NCBI RefSeq assembly: GCF_004363095.1
Contig: NZ_SNYO01000007.1
Span: 62,001-126,000, forward strand
Source of the DNA: Actinomycetospora succinea
GTDB taxonomy: Bacteria; Actinomycetota; Actinomycetes; Mycobacteriales; Pseudonocardiaceae
Direction: 5' to 3'
Length of the DNA: 64,000 bases
The notes below the pieces were generated by a model that worked only from the letters and a program-made list of their open reading frames with translations, was not told the origin of the DNA and ran no database searches. Each line of letters starts with the position of its first letter. Positions within the stretch are counted from its first letter, which is position 1. Below are positions 28,505 to 38,118 of the stretch, one piece after another. Both the position numbers and the translations under genes were made by a program.

Positions 28505-29524
28505 ATGGGCGTGCTGGAATCCCCGATCACCTGGATCGTCGTGGCCGCCGTCCTCGTGGTCATCGCGATCCTGCTGCTGGTGCTCTCCGCGGCGCGGCGC
28601 CGTCGTGCGCGCCGGGCCGCGGCCGCCGCGGCGTGGCCGCCACCGGCGCTCGAGGCGAGCCGGCCGAACCCGGACGCCCCGTGGAGCGGCCCGACCCCGC
28701 TGCCCGAGGAGCGCGTGCGCGTGACGACACGGTCGGCCGTGTCCAACGTCTCCGGCCGCGCCGAGGCCGCCGCGGCGACGCGGTACGCCGAGCCCGACAC
28801 CGCGCCGCTCGACGTCGACACCATCCGTGCCCGGCTGGCCGCCGAGCTCGCGAAGGACGGGACGACGGGCGACCAGCCGGAGGAGCAGCCGGCCGAGGAC
28901 CGCTCGGCGTCGCTGTTCCGGCCGTACGCCCCGAGCGTCCCCGCGGGCGCCTCGGCCACCGGCGACCACGCGCCGGCCCGCGCCCGGCACGCCGCGGCCG
29001 ACGCGGCGGGGGAGACGGACGCGCCCGACACCGGCGAGGACGCCGCGGAGAGCACGGACAGCACCGACACCACCGAGGGCCCGTACGCGACGGCGCCGGC
29101 CGCGCGCCCCCCGACGCCGCCCGCCGGCACCCCGATCGCTCCGCCGACGCCGACCGAGCCCGACACCACCGCGGAGACACCCACCTCCGAGTCCGCCAAG
29201 GACCGGCTGCTCGGCGTCCTGCTCCGCGACCCCCGGGCCGCGGTCGCCGCGCTCGAGGCCGCGGGCCGGGGCGAGGACGCCGCGCCCGGCGAGGGCGACG
29301 TGACGGCGCTCCTGCGCGCCGGCCTCAGCCCGGCCCAGGTCGCCCGCCTTGTGGGCGTCGACGAGCGCGACCTCGCGACGGTCGTCGCGCGGGGCCTCGG
29401 CCTGCTGCCCGCTCAGGCGTCGGGCGGCGACGTCTCCACCGGCGAGAACCGCACCGACGACCCCGGGCGGAGCTGGGCGAACACCGCGAGCTCGGCCGGG
29501 TCGACGACGCCGACGACGGGATAG
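28505..29524 (+). CDS. Single-pass membrane protein with disordered cytoplasmic tail
   Basis: A 339-residue protein. One N-terminal TM (about 8-28, WIVVAAVLVVIAILLLVL) is followed by a basic stop-transfer RRRRARR and a long Ala/Pro/Thr/Asp-rich region. A C-terminal folded piece (LLGVLLRDPRAAVAALEAAG, then LSPAQVARLVGVDERDLATVVARGLGLLP) looks like a helical DNA- or protein-binding module. I do not recognise the family. Its last 112 bases overlap the 3' end of the opposite-strand pxpC gene. Confidence 0.6.
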   Translation: MGVLESPITWIVVAAVLVVIAILLLVLSAARRRRARRAAAAAAWPPPALEASRPNPDAPWSGPTPLPEERVRVTTRSAVSNVSGRAEAAAATRYAEPDTAPLDVDTIRARLAAELAKDGTTGDQPEEQPAEDRSASLFRPYAPSVPAGASATGDHAPARARHAAADAAGETDAPDTGEDAAESTDSTDTTEGPYATAPAARPPTPPAGTPIAPPTPTEPDTTAETPTSESAKDRLLGVLLRDPRAAVAALEAAGRGEDAAPGEGDVTALLRAGLSPAQVARLVGVDERDLATVVARGLGLLPAQASGGDVSTGENRTDDPGRSWANTASSAGSTTPTTG

Positions 29525-30315
29525 CCGCCGGTCGTCGGGTGGTCGGCGAGGAACACCACCGGCTGCCCGTCGGGCGGCACCTGCACCGACCCGCCCACGA
29601 GCCCCTCGCTGCGCAGCTCCTCGCCCCGCCGCGCCGCGGCCCGCTCGAGGGCGGGGCCCTCGAGGCGCACGCCGACCCGGTCGCCGGTCGGCGCCACGGT
29701 CCACGTCCCGGCGCGCAGGCGCCCGGCGGCGTCGTCGACCCAGTCGGCGCGCGGGCCGAGGTGCAGGCGCACCCGCACGGCGTCCGGGGCGGCGGAGACG
29801 CCGACCGCGCCCGTGCCGATCGGCGGGATCGCGGTCGGCGGACCGACGGGCAGGCGGGTGCCGACCTCGAGGGGCGCGGGCCCGAGCCCGGAGAGCGTGT
29901 CGGCGCTGCGGCTGCCGAGGACCTCGTCGACGGCCAGCCCGCCGCCGACCGCGAGGTAGCCGCGCAGGCCGGTGCCCGGCGCGGGCACGACCACGACGTC
30001 GCCGGCGGCCACGTGCACGGCCTGGTGGGACGCGGCCACCCGCTCCCGCCCGTCGCCGCGACGCACGCGCAGGCCTCCCGGCGGGCCGGTGAGCGCCACG
30101 GTCACGGCCTCGCCGGCGCGCAGCGCGAGACCGCCCAGCAGGACCTCGAGCCCCGCGGCACCGGGCGGGTTGCCGACGAGGCGCTGGGCCAGCGCGTGCG
30201 CGGGACCGTCGAGGGCCCCGGCGGTCGGGACGCCGATGTGGGCCCAGCCGGGCCGGCCGCCGTCGACCACGAGGGCCTGCGGGCCGATCTCGGTGACCAC
30301 GAGCTCGCGGGTCAT
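29413..30315 (-). CDS. pxpC: 5-oxoprolinase subunit C family (KipA/biotin-dependent carboxyltransferase)
   Basis: A 300-residue member of the AHS2 family. It shows RPGWAHIGVPTAGALD, LTGPPGGLRV, GYLAVGGGLAVDEVLGSRSAD and VFLADHPTTGGYPVVGVV. With PxpA and PxpB this family forms ATP-dependent 5-oxoprolinase, removing pyroglutamate. Its ATG overlaps the pxpB stop (ATGA). No pxpA (LamB/YcsF) gene is in this window. Confidence 0.87.
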   Translation of the reverse strand: MTRELVVTEIGPQALVVDGGRPGWAHIGVPTAGALDGPAHALAQRLVGNPPGAAGLEVLLGGLALRAGEAVTVALTGPPGGLRVRRGDGRERVAASHQAVHVAAGDVVVVPAPGTGLRGYLAVGGGLAVDEVLGSRSADTLSGLGPAPLEVGTRLPVGPPTAIPPIGTGAVGVSAAPDAVRVRLHLGPRADWVDDAAGRLRAGTWTVAPTGDRVGVRLEGPALERAAARRGEELRSEGLVGGSVQVPPDGQPVVFLADHPTTGGYPVVGVVDPAELAVFAQLRPGSSVRFSPVETSPPDA

Positions 30316-30953
30316 CGCCGCCCCGCGTCCCGGAAGCGGACCGTCGTTCCCGGGACGAGCAGCGCCGGCGGGTCGCGGTCGGGGTCGAACAGGGTCGGCG
30401 CGTCGTCCGCGAGCCGCCCGATGAGCCGCCATCCGCCGGGGGAGGTGCGCGGGTACACGCCGCCGAACTCGCCGGCGACGCCGACCGAGCCGGACGGGAT
30501 GCGCGGGCGCGGGGTGTCGAGCCGGGGCTGCTGGAGCGCCTCGGGTAGCCCGGCGAGGTAGGCGAAGCCCGGGGCGAAGCCGCCGAACGCCACCGTCAGC
30601 TCGGCGCCCGTGTGGGCGGCGACCACGTCGTCGGCCGACCAGCCCGCGTCCCGGGCGACGAGCTCGAGGTCCTCGCCGTCGTAGACCACCGGCAGCTCCA
30701 CGGTGCCCGCCGCGCCCCGGTCCGGGACGACGGTCGGGTCGACCCCGTCCAGCAGCGCCCGCACCGCGCGCAACGCCTCCCGCGCCCCCGGCGCGGTGAC
30801 CAGCACCGTGCGCGCCGCCGGCACCACGTCGACGACGCCGGGGAGATCACCCCGGTCGAGGGCGTCGCGCAGCGCGGCGCCCACCGCGGCGACCTCGTCG
30901 AGGTCGCCGAGCTCGACCAGCAGCGCCTCCGGCCCGGCCGGGAGGACGTCCAA
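30312..30953 (-). CDS. pxpB: 5-oxoprolinase subunit B family (KipI-like)
   Basis: A 213-residue AHS1-family protein. The N-terminal half is alpha/beta (LLVELGDLDEVAAV). The C-terminal half carries the AFGGFAPGFAYLAGLP motif, PRIPSGSVGVAG and SPGGWRLIGR. It pairs with PxpC in 5-oxoprolinase. The start is probably TTG 30953, 3 bases after the stop of the nitrobindin-like gene, which indicates one operon. Confidence 0.87.
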   Translation of the reverse strand: MDVLPAGPEALLVELGDLDEVAAVGAALRDALDRGDLPGVVDVVPAARTVLVTAPGAREALRAVRALLDGVDPTVVPDRGAAGTVELPVVYDGEDLELVARDAGWSADDVVAAHTGAELTVAFGGFAPGFAYLAGLPEALQQPRLDTPRPRIPSGSVGVAGEFGGVYPRTSPGGWRLIGRLADDAPTLFDPDRDPPALLVPGTTVRFRDAGRR

Positions 30954-30956
30954 GAC

Positions 30957-31613
30957 TCAGCCGACGATGCGCTGCAGGCGCGCGGAGGTGTGCGGCTGCA
31001 TCGGCTGGCCCTCCATGGCGCGCTCCTCGACGTAGGCGAGGTCGCCGTTGTCGACGATGCCGTAGAGGCGGGTCGCGCCGACGACCTCCTTGGCCGTCGA
31101 CGTCCGCGCGATCGCGTCGGTCTGCAGCTCCCACGAGGTCTGGGTGCGGCTCTCGCCGTAGTAGAGCTCGACGATCCCGGTGTGGTGGGTGAGCAGCAGC
31201 TCGATCGTGCCGTCCTCCTGGGCGCGCCAGAAGCCGGACTCGCGCGCGGCGGGCCGCACCACGGCGCCGCCCGGACCGTCGAGGATCCAGGCGCGGGCCT
31301 CCCAGGTCAGGAAGGGGCGGCCGTCGTGGGCGACCGTGATCTGCTGCCCGAAGTGGAACGGGCCGTCGATCGTCGGGTAGACGACCTCGCCCTCGCCGCG
31401 CCACACCCCGACGAGCGGCAGGAGTCCCAGCAGCGCGTCGTTCAGCTCGGGGCCGAGCCGCAGGTTGGCGGTGTCGTTCTGGACGGGCAGGTCGGGCCAC
31501 GCCGGCAGGTTCGCGTCGCGCGTGTGCTGCGCGCGCTCCTCGGCGGCCCGGATCGCCTCGTTGCCGCTGGTGCCCTCGGGCAGGTCGGCGGCGTTCTCGG
31601 CAGGCTCGGTCAT
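30957..31613 (-). CDS. Nitrobindin-like FABP-fold protein (Rv0813c-like)
   Basis: A 218-residue protein of the DUF1794/heme-binding THAP4-like family. The [14 protein letters not shown] segment is the G-X-W-X-G-X-G motif, and the C-terminal H in [10 protein letters not shown] is the likely heme ligand. The family binds ferric heme and can react with NO or peroxynitrite. The first 50 residues are an acidic extension. Its ATG overlaps the stop of a 43-codon ORF upstream (ATGA). Confidence 0.85.
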   Translation of the reverse strand: MTEPAENAADLPEGTSGNEAIRAAEERAQHTRDANLPAWPDLPVQNDTANLRLGPELNDALLGLLPLVGVWRGEGEVVYPTIDGPFHFGQQITVAHDGRPFLTWEARAWILDGPGGAVVRPAARESGFWRAQEDGTIELLLTHHTGIVELYYGESRTQTSWELQTDAIARTSTAKEVVGATRLYGIVDNGDLAYVEERAMEGQPMQPHTSARLQRIVG

Positions 31614-31741
31614 CGCGTCTCCTGGACATCTTCGGAGCCGGTGATGAGCTCGTCGCGGAAGAGTCGACGCGTCAGCGCGACGCCGGCGCCGAGGATGCCG
31701 GCACTGCACGCGGCGAGCACAACGGTGTAGAACCACGCCAC
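31610..31741 (-). CDS. Small 43-aa membrane protein, translationally coupled
   Basis: A short ORF beginning at GTG 31741 encodes one hydrophobic helix ([20 protein letters not shown]) followed by a basic TRRLFRDEL and an acidic end. Its TGA overlaps the ATG of the nitrobindin-like gene. A TAGGGT hexamer (31748-31753) lies 6 bases before the GTG, suggesting a leaderless mRNA. It has coding-like GC3 and is placed exactly where the operon promoter should be. Function is unknown. Confidence 0.65.
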   Translation of the reverse strand: MAWFYTVVLAACSAGILGAGVALTRRLFRDELITGSEDVQETR

Positions 31742-31761
31742 CCCGACACCCTAACGACAGA

Positions 31762-31809
31762 CCACCGCCCGCCCGCCGCACCCGGGTGGGCGTGGCGAGC
31801 GGGCGGTGG
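31762..31809. terminator. Terminator hairpin downstream of the DUF1416 gene
   Basis: Perfect 11-bp arms (31762-31772 and 31799-31809) lie just after the DUF1416 stop on the minus strand and before the promoter of the next minus-strand operon. Confidence 0.65.
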
Positions 31810-31820
31810 GTGTGGCGTTC

Positions 31821-32119
31821 CTACGCGACCTGGACCTCGTTGGTGAACAGGCCCGGCCCGCCCACGGCGACCTCGGTCTGGCCGTTGCCCGAGCGCGAGA
31901 GCGCGCGGACGGTCCAGGTGCCCGGGGCCGCGTAGAAGCGGTAGTCGCCGGTCGCGGACGCGACGACCTCGGCGGTGAACTCGCCGGTGCCGTCGAGGAG
32001 CCGGACGTAGGCCCCGCCGACGGGCGAGCCGCCGGAGGTCACCTTGCCGACGAGCACCGACTCCTTGGTGAGGTCGGTGCCGGCGGGCAGCTCAGCGGTC
32101 TGCTCGGGGGCGCTGCACA

Positions 32120-32120
<1 letters not shown>
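31821..32120 (-). CDS. sseC: DUF1416 protein (SseC-like)
   Basis: A 99-residue protein with a beta-sandwich-like pattern: VLVGKVTSGGSPVGGAYVRLLD, EVVASATGDYRFYAAPGTWTVRALS. It is the usual partner encoded next to the CysA2 rhodanese in actinobacteria and is inferred to act in sulfur metabolism. Its ATG overlaps the last base of the cysA2 stop codon. Confidence 0.88.
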
Positions 32121-32965
<845 letters not shown>

Positions 32966-33098
32966 GTGCGGTACTCCTCGGATGCGTTCTCGGGTTCTCG
33001 GGACTCGTGCGTTGCGGGGACGCTCGCGACCGGGACCTGCGGAAACGCGCGCTGACGCGATCAGGTGAACGGTCCGGCGCGACGTCGGCCGGGAGGGG

Positions 33099-33167
33099 TC
33101 AGCGACAGAGGCTGGAGTCGAGGCGGCACAGGTCGACCGTGCGCCGCTGGGTGAGCCCTCCGTTCAC
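33099..33167 (-). CDS. Cys-containing leader peptide upstream of cysA2 (Ms5788A-like)
   Basis: A 22-codon ORF from GTG 33167 ends in RRTVDLCRLDSSLCR, the LTRRRAVDLCR-type pattern of actinobacterial putative leader peptides, with two Cys codons within the last nine. TACCGT at 33175-33180 is 7 bases before the GTG, so the ORF is probably leaderless. In mycobacteria such ORFs make downstream cysA2 expression respond to cysteine supply through translational attenuation. An in-frame GTG at 33176 is a less likely start. The 133-base gap to cysA2 holds the presumed attenuator. Confidence 0.75.
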   Translation of the reverse strand: MNGGLTQRRTVDLCRLDSSLCR

Positions 33168-33220
33168 GGGCGCCACGGTACCGAAGATTCGGGCGTCGAC
33201 CGAGAGTGATGTCGCGCAGG

Positions 33221-33721
33221 TCAACCGGTGCGGCGGATCGGCCCGAGCGTGCCCAGCAGATCCGCCCGCCGCGGCACCCCGACGGTGCGGGCGAGCTCGA
33301 CCCCGGACGGGTCCACGACGAGCGTCGTCGGGGTGCGGCGGATGCCCAGCAGCCGCACGAGCTCGGGGCGCATCGCGACGTCGACCTCCCGGACCGTGAC
33401 CCCGGGGTGCTCGGAGGCGACGTCGGTGAGCACGGCCCGCGAGGCGCGGCAGTCGGCGCAGAACTGCGAGGAGAGCTGCAGCAGGGCGAGACCGCCGGGC
33501 GGGGCGGCGAGGTCGCGCGGCAGCACGCCGCTGACGGCGCCGCCGGGGTGCGGGGCGACGGCGCGCAGGTCGCGGCGCGTGCCCTCGGGGCCGGCGTCGT
33601 CGACCGGGGGCACGGCGGCCGGGTCGGGGCGGCGCCGTCGTCGCACGACGGCGAGCACCACCGCGGCGACGAGGACCGCCGCCAGGGCCGCGACCACGGC
33701 CACGAGCACCCAGCTCGACAC
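33221..33721 (-). CDS. Membrane-anchored thioredoxin-like protein (ThiX-like)
   Basis: A 166-residue protein with an N-terminal TM (SSWVLVAVVAALAAVLVAAVVLAVV), a basic RRRRR stop and an extracytoplasmic or membrane-proximal thioredoxin fold. The redox motif is FCADC, followed by VTVREVDVAMRPELVRLLGIRRTPTTLVVD with the cis-Pro. The location next to cysA2/sseC matches mycobacterial Rv0816c. GTG 33721 was chosen for its GGGGGG Shine-Dalgarno; GTG 33739 is possible. Confidence 0.8.
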   Translation of the reverse strand: MSSWVLVAVVAALAAVLVAAVVLAVVRRRRRPDPAAVPPVDDAGPEGTRRDLRAVAPHPGGAVSGVLPRDLAAPPGGLALLQLSSQFCADCRASRAVLTDVASEHPGVTVREVDVAMRPELVRLLGIRRTPTTLVVDPSGVELARTVGVPRRADLLGTLGPIRRTG

Positions 33722-33874
33722 CCGACCCCCCGTCGCCACACCGTGTCTGTGCAGCGTAGCCCGCAGACGGTGATGTCCTCGTCGGCGGGATGACCGAGTG
33801 ACGTCGACCGCGCGGGCAGGTGACGGCGCGGTGAACTGGTCTATCGTCCACTCCACGATCGCGGAGGGAGACTC

Positions 33875-34744
33875 GTGGAGCTGCTGCTGCTCACCGCCGA
33901 CCCCGAGCCGACGTCAGTGTTGCCGTCGCTGGCCCTGCTACCCCACGGACTCCGGACCGCGGCCCCCGAGGTCGCGGCCCTGCTCGATGCCGGTCCGCAC
34001 GACGCCGTGCTGGTCGACGCCCGCCACGACCTCGCCGCCGCCCGCAGCCTCTGTCGCCTGCTGGGCTCCACCGGCCTGGACGTCCCCGTCATCGCCGTGC
34101 TCACCGAGGGCGGCCTCGTCGCCGTCTCCCTCGAGTGGGGCATCGACGAGGTGCTGCTGCCCGGTGCCGGGCCCGCCGAGGTCGACGCGCGCCTGCGTCT
34201 GCTGCGGGCCCGCCGCGCCTCGGACGGCGCCGCCGTCGAGGGCGCGCTGGTGCTGGGCGAGCTCAACATCGACGAGTCCACCTACACCGCGCGCCTGCGC
34301 GGGCGCCCGCTCGACCTGACCTACAAGGAGTTCGAGCTCCTCAAGTACCTCGCCCAGCACGCGGGCCGGGTGTTCACCCGCGCCCAGCTGCTGCAGGAGG
34401 TCTGGGGCTACGACTTCTTCGGCGGCACGCGCACCGTCGACGTCCACGTGCGGCGGCTGCGCGCGAAGCTGGGGCCCGAGCACGAGCAGCTCATCGGCAC
34501 CGTCCGCAACGTCGGGTACAAGTTCGTGCGCCCGGTGCGCGGCGTGCTCGGCACCGGCCGGAGCACCCGGGACGAGACCGACGACCCCGTCGGGTCGGAC
34601 GAGGAGGACGCCCCCGGACGAGGGGGCTCCGGTCCGTCGACGCCCCCGGCCACGCGGCTCCCGGCGACGCCGGTACCGCGGTCGGGCGGCTCGTGGGACG
34701 ACGCGCGGGCGGTCCGGTCGGCCTCCTGGGCCCGGGGTGTCTGA
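33875..34744 (+). CDS. glnR: Nitrogen regulator GlnR (OmpR-family, atypical receiver)
   Basis: A 289-residue regulator. The N-terminal receiver lacks the full acidic pocket ([10 protein letters not shown] in place of VEDD) but keeps a lone Asp at D48 in AVLVDARHD, as in orphan GlnR proteins. The winged helix has [28 protein letters not shown] and [13 protein letters not shown] Pro/Ser/Gly-rich tail follows. The position before mshD matches Rv0818 (GlnR). TATCGT at 33842-33847 is a plausible -10 and GGAGGG the Shine-Dalgarno. It likely controls ammonium and nitrate assimilation genes elsewhere. Confidence 0.88.
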   Translation: MELLLLTADPEPTSVLPSLALLPHGLRTAAPEVAALLDAGPHDAVLVDARHDLAAARSLCRLLGSTGLDVPVIAVLTEGGLVAVSLEWGIDEVLLPGAGPAEVDARLRLLRARRASDGAAVEGALVLGELNIDESTYTARLRGRPLDLTYKEFELLKYLAQHAGRVFTRAQLLQEVWGYDFFGGTRTVDVHVRRLRAKLGPEHEQLIGTVRNVGYKFVRPVRGVLGTGRSTRDETDDPVGSDEEDAPGRGGSGPSTPPATRLPATPVPRSGGSWDDARAVRSASWARGV

Positions 34745-34770
34745 CCCGCGGCGATGATCCCGGGACGCGC

Positions 34771-34776
34771 TACGGT
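34771..34776 (+). promoter_or_regulatory. -10 hexamer TACGGT 7 bases before mshD GTG 34784
   Basis: A TANNNT hexamer with a 7-base gap to GTG argues for a leaderless mshD start inside the longer frame. Confidence 0.45.
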
Positions 34777-34783
34777 CGCCGGC

Positions 34784-35707
34784 GTGCTGACGAGCCGGTG
34801 GGTGTCGACCGCGACGCCGCAGGACGCCGAGGAGGTCCGGGCGCTGGTCGGCGCCGCCGCGGGCGCCGACGGTGTCGACGCCTTCGCCGAGCCGGCGCGC
34901 CGGGACATCGCCGCGCTCGGCGCCGACGGCGGCCGTGCCGGGTCCCGTCACCTGCTGGTGCACGAGGGTGACGAGCTCGTCGGGTACGCCCTGCTCGACA
35001 CCGAGAACGCCGACGACCCGGTCGCCGAGCTGACCGTGCTGCCGGAGCGCCGCCGCCACGGCGTCGGGGCCGCGGTCGTCGACGCCGTCGTCGAGGAGTC
35101 GCCCGCCGTCCGCTTCTGGGCCCACGGCGACCACCCGGGCGCCGGGCACCTGGCCCTGCGCGTGGGTCGCCGCCGCGCCCGCGAGCTCTGGCGGATGCGC
35201 CGCCCCGCGCCGGGCCACGAGGCCCCGCCGCTGCCCGAGCTCGTCGTCCCCGAGGGCGTGACGATCGCGCCGCTGCGGGTCGGGCGCGACGAGGACGCCG
35301 TCGTCGCCGTCAACAACCGCGCCTTCTCGTGGCACCCGGAGCAGAGCGGCTGGACGCGCGCCGACGTCGAGGAGATCGAGGCCGAGTCCTGGTTCGAGGC
35401 CGCGGGCGTCCTGCTGGGCTGGGACGCGGTGACCGGCGACCTGCTCGGCTTCCACTTCACGAAGGTCCACGAGGTCTCGCCGACCGTCCCCGAGCCGCTC
35501 GGCGAGGTCTACGTCGTCGGTGTCGACCCGTCCGCCCAGGGGCGCGGTCTGGGGCGCGCGCTCACCCTGGCGGGGCTCCATCACCTGGCTGGTCGCGGAC
35601 TGCGCACCACCCTCCTGTACGTGGAGGGCGACAACGCCCCGGCGATCGCCACATACCGCCGGCTGGGCTTCGAACGTGACGCGGTCGACGTCTCCTACCA
35701 GCGATGA
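34784..35707 (+). CDS. mshD: Mycothiol synthase
   Basis: A tandem-GNAT acetyltransferase of about 307 residues that acetylates Cys-GlcN-Ins in the last step of mycothiol synthesis. The N-terminal GNAT half has AELTVLPERRRHGVGAAVV and the active C-terminal half has VYVVGVDPSAQGRGLGRALTLAGL, NAPAIATYRRLGFE. I chose GTG 34784 because homology begins near there and TACGGT lies 7 bases upstream; ATG 34754 is the annotated-style alternative ten codons earlier. It confirms an actinobacterial host. Confidence 0.92.
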   Translation: MLTSRWVSTATPQDAEEVRALVGAAAGADGVDAFAEPARRDIAALGADGGRAGSRHLLVHEGDELVGYALLDTENADDPVAELTVLPERRRHGVGAAVVDAVVEESPAVRFWAHGDHPGAGHLALRVGRRRARELWRMRRPAPGHEAPPLPELVVPEGVTIAPLRVGRDEDAVVAVNNRAFSWHPEQSGWTRADVEEIEAESWFEAAGVLLGWDAVTGDLLGFHFTKVHEVSPTVPEPLGEVYVVGVDPSAQGRGLGRALTLAGLHHLAGRGLRTTLLYVEGDNAPAIATYRRLGFERDAVDVSYQR

Positions 35708-35766
35708 TCACTAGATGTGACCGCCGTCGCAGCTGATCACTCGATCAGTTGTACGCCACCGGGGCA

Positions 35767-35788
35767 GTTCATCTCGCGTTCACCTTGC
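35767..35788 (+). promoter_or_regulatory. PHO box (PhoP-binding direct repeats) upstream of pstS
   Basis: Two adjacent 11-base units, GTTCATCTCGC and GTTCACCTTGC, match the actinobacterial PHO box (GTTCACC-type direct repeats). They lie about 28 bases before a TAGCCT -10 hexamer (35816-35821) and 107 bases before the pstS start, as expected for induction by phosphate starvation. Confidence 0.8.
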
Positions 35789-35894
35789 TAGCTCCGTGTG
35801 TCCACCCCGCCTGCCTAGCCTGCCGGTCGTGGTGCGAGCCCGCGCCGCGACCTGCCCGGATCGAGACGGGCACAACGGACACGGAGGACCCTCT

Positions 35895-37004
35895 GTGAGG
35901 TATCAGCGGCGCGTGGCGGCGGTCGGTCTGATCGCCGCATCGGCGCTCGTGCTCGGCGCGTGCGGCAGCGACGAGAACGCTGGTGGTGGCGGGGTGACCG
36001 CCGTCGAGGGCGTGCAGTGCGGCGGCAAGCCGGACCTGCGCTCGAGCGGCTCGTCGGCCCAGAACAACGCCATGACCCGTTTCGTGGCGACGTACCAGCA
36101 GACCTGCCAGGGGCAGACGCTGAACTACACCCCCAGTGGCTCCGGTGCGGGCCGCAACGAGTTCCTCGGCGGTCAGACCGACTTCGCCGGCTCGGACTCG
36201 GCGCTCAAGGACGGCGACGAGACCAACCGCGCCCAGCAGCGCTGCGCCTCCCCGGCGTGGAACCTGCCGCTGGTGTTCGGCCCGGTCGCCGTCGCCTACA
36301 ACGTCGCGGGCGTCACCGACCTGGTGCTCGACGGCACCACCACGGCCCGCATCTTCAACGGGCAGATCACCACCTGGAACGACCCGGCCATCGCCGCGCT
36401 GAACCCGGGCAAGGCGCTGCCGGCCGCCCCGATCGTCGTGAACTTCCGCTCCGACGAGTCCGGCACCACCGAGAACTTCCAGAAGTACCTGGTCGCCGCC
36501 TCCAACGGCGCCTACGGCAAGGAGGCCGCCCAGACGTTCAACGGCGGCGTCGGCGCCGGTGCCCGCGGCAGCCAGGGCGTCGCGGACGCCACGAAGAACA
36601 CCCCGAACTCGATCACCTACGTCGAGGCCTCCTTCGCCCAGCGCGGCGGCCTGGCGATGGCGCAGATCATCAACGCCGGCGGCGGCGCCCCGGTCGCCCT
36701 CTCGCCGGAGTCGGTGGGCGCGGCGATCAACAACGTGCAGGTCTCGGGCCAGGGCAACGACCTCAAGCTCGACCTGAACAGCCTCTACCAGGCGAGCGCC
36801 CCGGGCGCGTACCCGATCGCGCTGGCCACCTACGAGATCGTCTGCTCGAACTACGCGGACGACCAGACCGCCTCCGCGGTCCGGGCGTTCCTGCAGACCG
36901 CTCTCTCGCCGAACGCGCAGCAGGCGCTGCCGGAGGCCGGCTACGTCCCGCTGCCCGACCAGTTCAAGCAGCGGCTGACCACCGCGGTCAACGCCATCCA
37001 GTAA
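35895..37004 (+). CDS. pstS: Phosphate-binding lipoprotein PstS
   Basis: A 369-residue periplasmic-type phosphate receptor. The signal peptide ends in a lipobox LVLGAC (lipidated C23). Phosphate-binding motifs include [24 protein letters not shown] and [15 protein letters not shown] 35895 has a strong ACGGAGGA Shine-Dalgarno. An in-frame GTG at 35829, 7 bases after TAGCCT, could give a 22-residue extension but would bury the signal peptide. It is the first gene of pstSCAB. Confidence 0.95.
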   Translation: MRYQRRVAAVGLIAASALVLGACGSDENAGGGGVTAVEGVQCGGKPDLRSSGSSAQNNAMTRFVATYQQTCQGQTLNYTPSGSGAGRNEFLGGQTDFAGSDSALKDGDETNRAQQRCASPAWNLPLVFGPVAVAYNVAGVTDLVLDGTTTARIFNGQITTWNDPAIAALNPGKALPAAPIVVNFRSDESGTTENFQKYLVAASNGAYGKEAAQTFNGGVGAGARGSQGVADATKNTPNSITYVEASFAQRGGLAMAQIINAGGGAPVALSPESVGAAINNVQVSGQGNDLKLDLNSLYQASAPGAYPIALATYEIVCSNYADDQTASAVRAFLQTALSPNAQQALPEAGYVPLPDQFKQRLTTAVNAIQ

Positions 37005-37068
37005 GGCCGTCCCCGAAGGACAGGCGAGACCGATCGACAGCGACGACGAGGCGGACGGAACCCCGGCT

Positions 37069-38118
37069 GTGACCGAACGCACCACGGAGCAGGCCCCGTC
37101 GCGGAGCTCTCAGGACGAGAACTCCGCGGCCGGGTCGTCCACCATCGACACCGTGACCGAACCCGACCCTGCACGTGGACGGTCCCACGGGTCACCCATC
37201 CAGGGACGCGGTGAGCGGATCTTCCGGGGGCTGACCTCGGGGTCCGGCCTCCTCGTCGTCGCGGCCGTCGCCGCGATCGGGCTCTTCCTGCTCGTGCAGG
37301 CGGTGCCCTCGCTGCTGGCCAACAACGCCAACTTCTTCACGTCGCCGGTGTTCGACACCCGCGACGCGGCGAACCTCAACTTCGGCATCCGTGACCTGCT
37401 CGTGGTCACGCTGCTGTCGTCGCTGTTCGCGCTCGCGATCGCGATGCCGATCTCGCTGGGCATCGCGCTCTTCCTGACCCAGTACACGCCCAAGCGGGTC
37501 TCGCGCCCCTTCGCCTACATCATCGATCTGCTGGCCGCCGTGCCGTCGATCATCTACGGCCTCTGGGGCATCGCGGTCCTCGCGCCCGCGCTGCTCCCGA
37601 TCGCCACGTGGCTGTCGACCAACCTCGGGTGGTTCTTCCTGTTCGCGCCGGGCAACCTGCCGGTGCTGACGGGGACGATCTTCACGGGCGGCGTCGTGCT
37701 CGCGGTGATGATCCTGCCGATCATCACCGCGGTCACCCGCGAGGTGTTCTCCCAGACCCCCCGCTTCCACATCGAGGCCGCCCAGGCGCTCGGTGCCACG
37801 CGCTGGGAGGTCATCCGGATGGCCGTGCTGCCCTACGGCCGCAGCGGCTACATCGCCGGCTCGATGCTCGGCCTCGGTCGCGCGCTCGGTGAGACCATCG
37901 CGGTCCTCATCGTCATCCGGGCGGCCACCACGCCCTCGGGCTTCAGCCTCTTCGACGGCGGCTACACGTTCGCCTCGCTGATCGCCTCGGCGGCCTCGGA
38001 GTTCAGCCAGCCGCTGCCGACCGGCGCCTACATCGCCGCCGGCCTGGTCCTGTTCGTCCTGACCTTCGTGGTCAACGCGATCGCCCGCGTGGTCGCCGGC
38101 GGGAAGGTGAACGGCTGA
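37069..38118 (+). CDS. pstC: Phosphate ABC transporter permease PstC
   Basis: A 349-residue integral membrane permease with about six TM helices. The cytoplasmic N-terminus is 50 residues and hydrophilic. The EAA-like coupling loop is [25 protein letters not shown], and [14 protein letters not shown] is the PstC signature. Its stop overlaps the pstA ATG (TGATG). Confidence 0.95.
   Translation: MTERTTEQAPSRSSQDENSAAGSSTIDTVTEPDPARGRSHGSPIQGRGERIFRGLTSGSGLLVVAAVAAIGLFLLVQAVPSLLANNANFFTSPVFDTRDAANLNFGIRDLLVVTLLSSLFALAIAMPISLGIALFLTQYTPKRVSRPFAYIIDLLAAVPSIIYGLWGIAVLAPALLPIATWLSTNLGWFFLFAPGNLPVLTGTIFTGGVVLAVMILPIITAVTREVFSQTPRFHIEAAQALGATRWEVIRMAVLPYGRSGYIAGSMLGLGRALGETIAVLIVIRAATTPSGFSLFDGGYTFASLIASAASEFSQPLPTGAYIAAGLVLFVLTFVVNAIARVVAGGKVNG

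Noticed and set aside
34601-34640. G/C-rich hairpin as a glnR terminator
   Set aside because: It lies inside the Pro/Ser-rich tail coding region of glnR and the frame continues to 34744.
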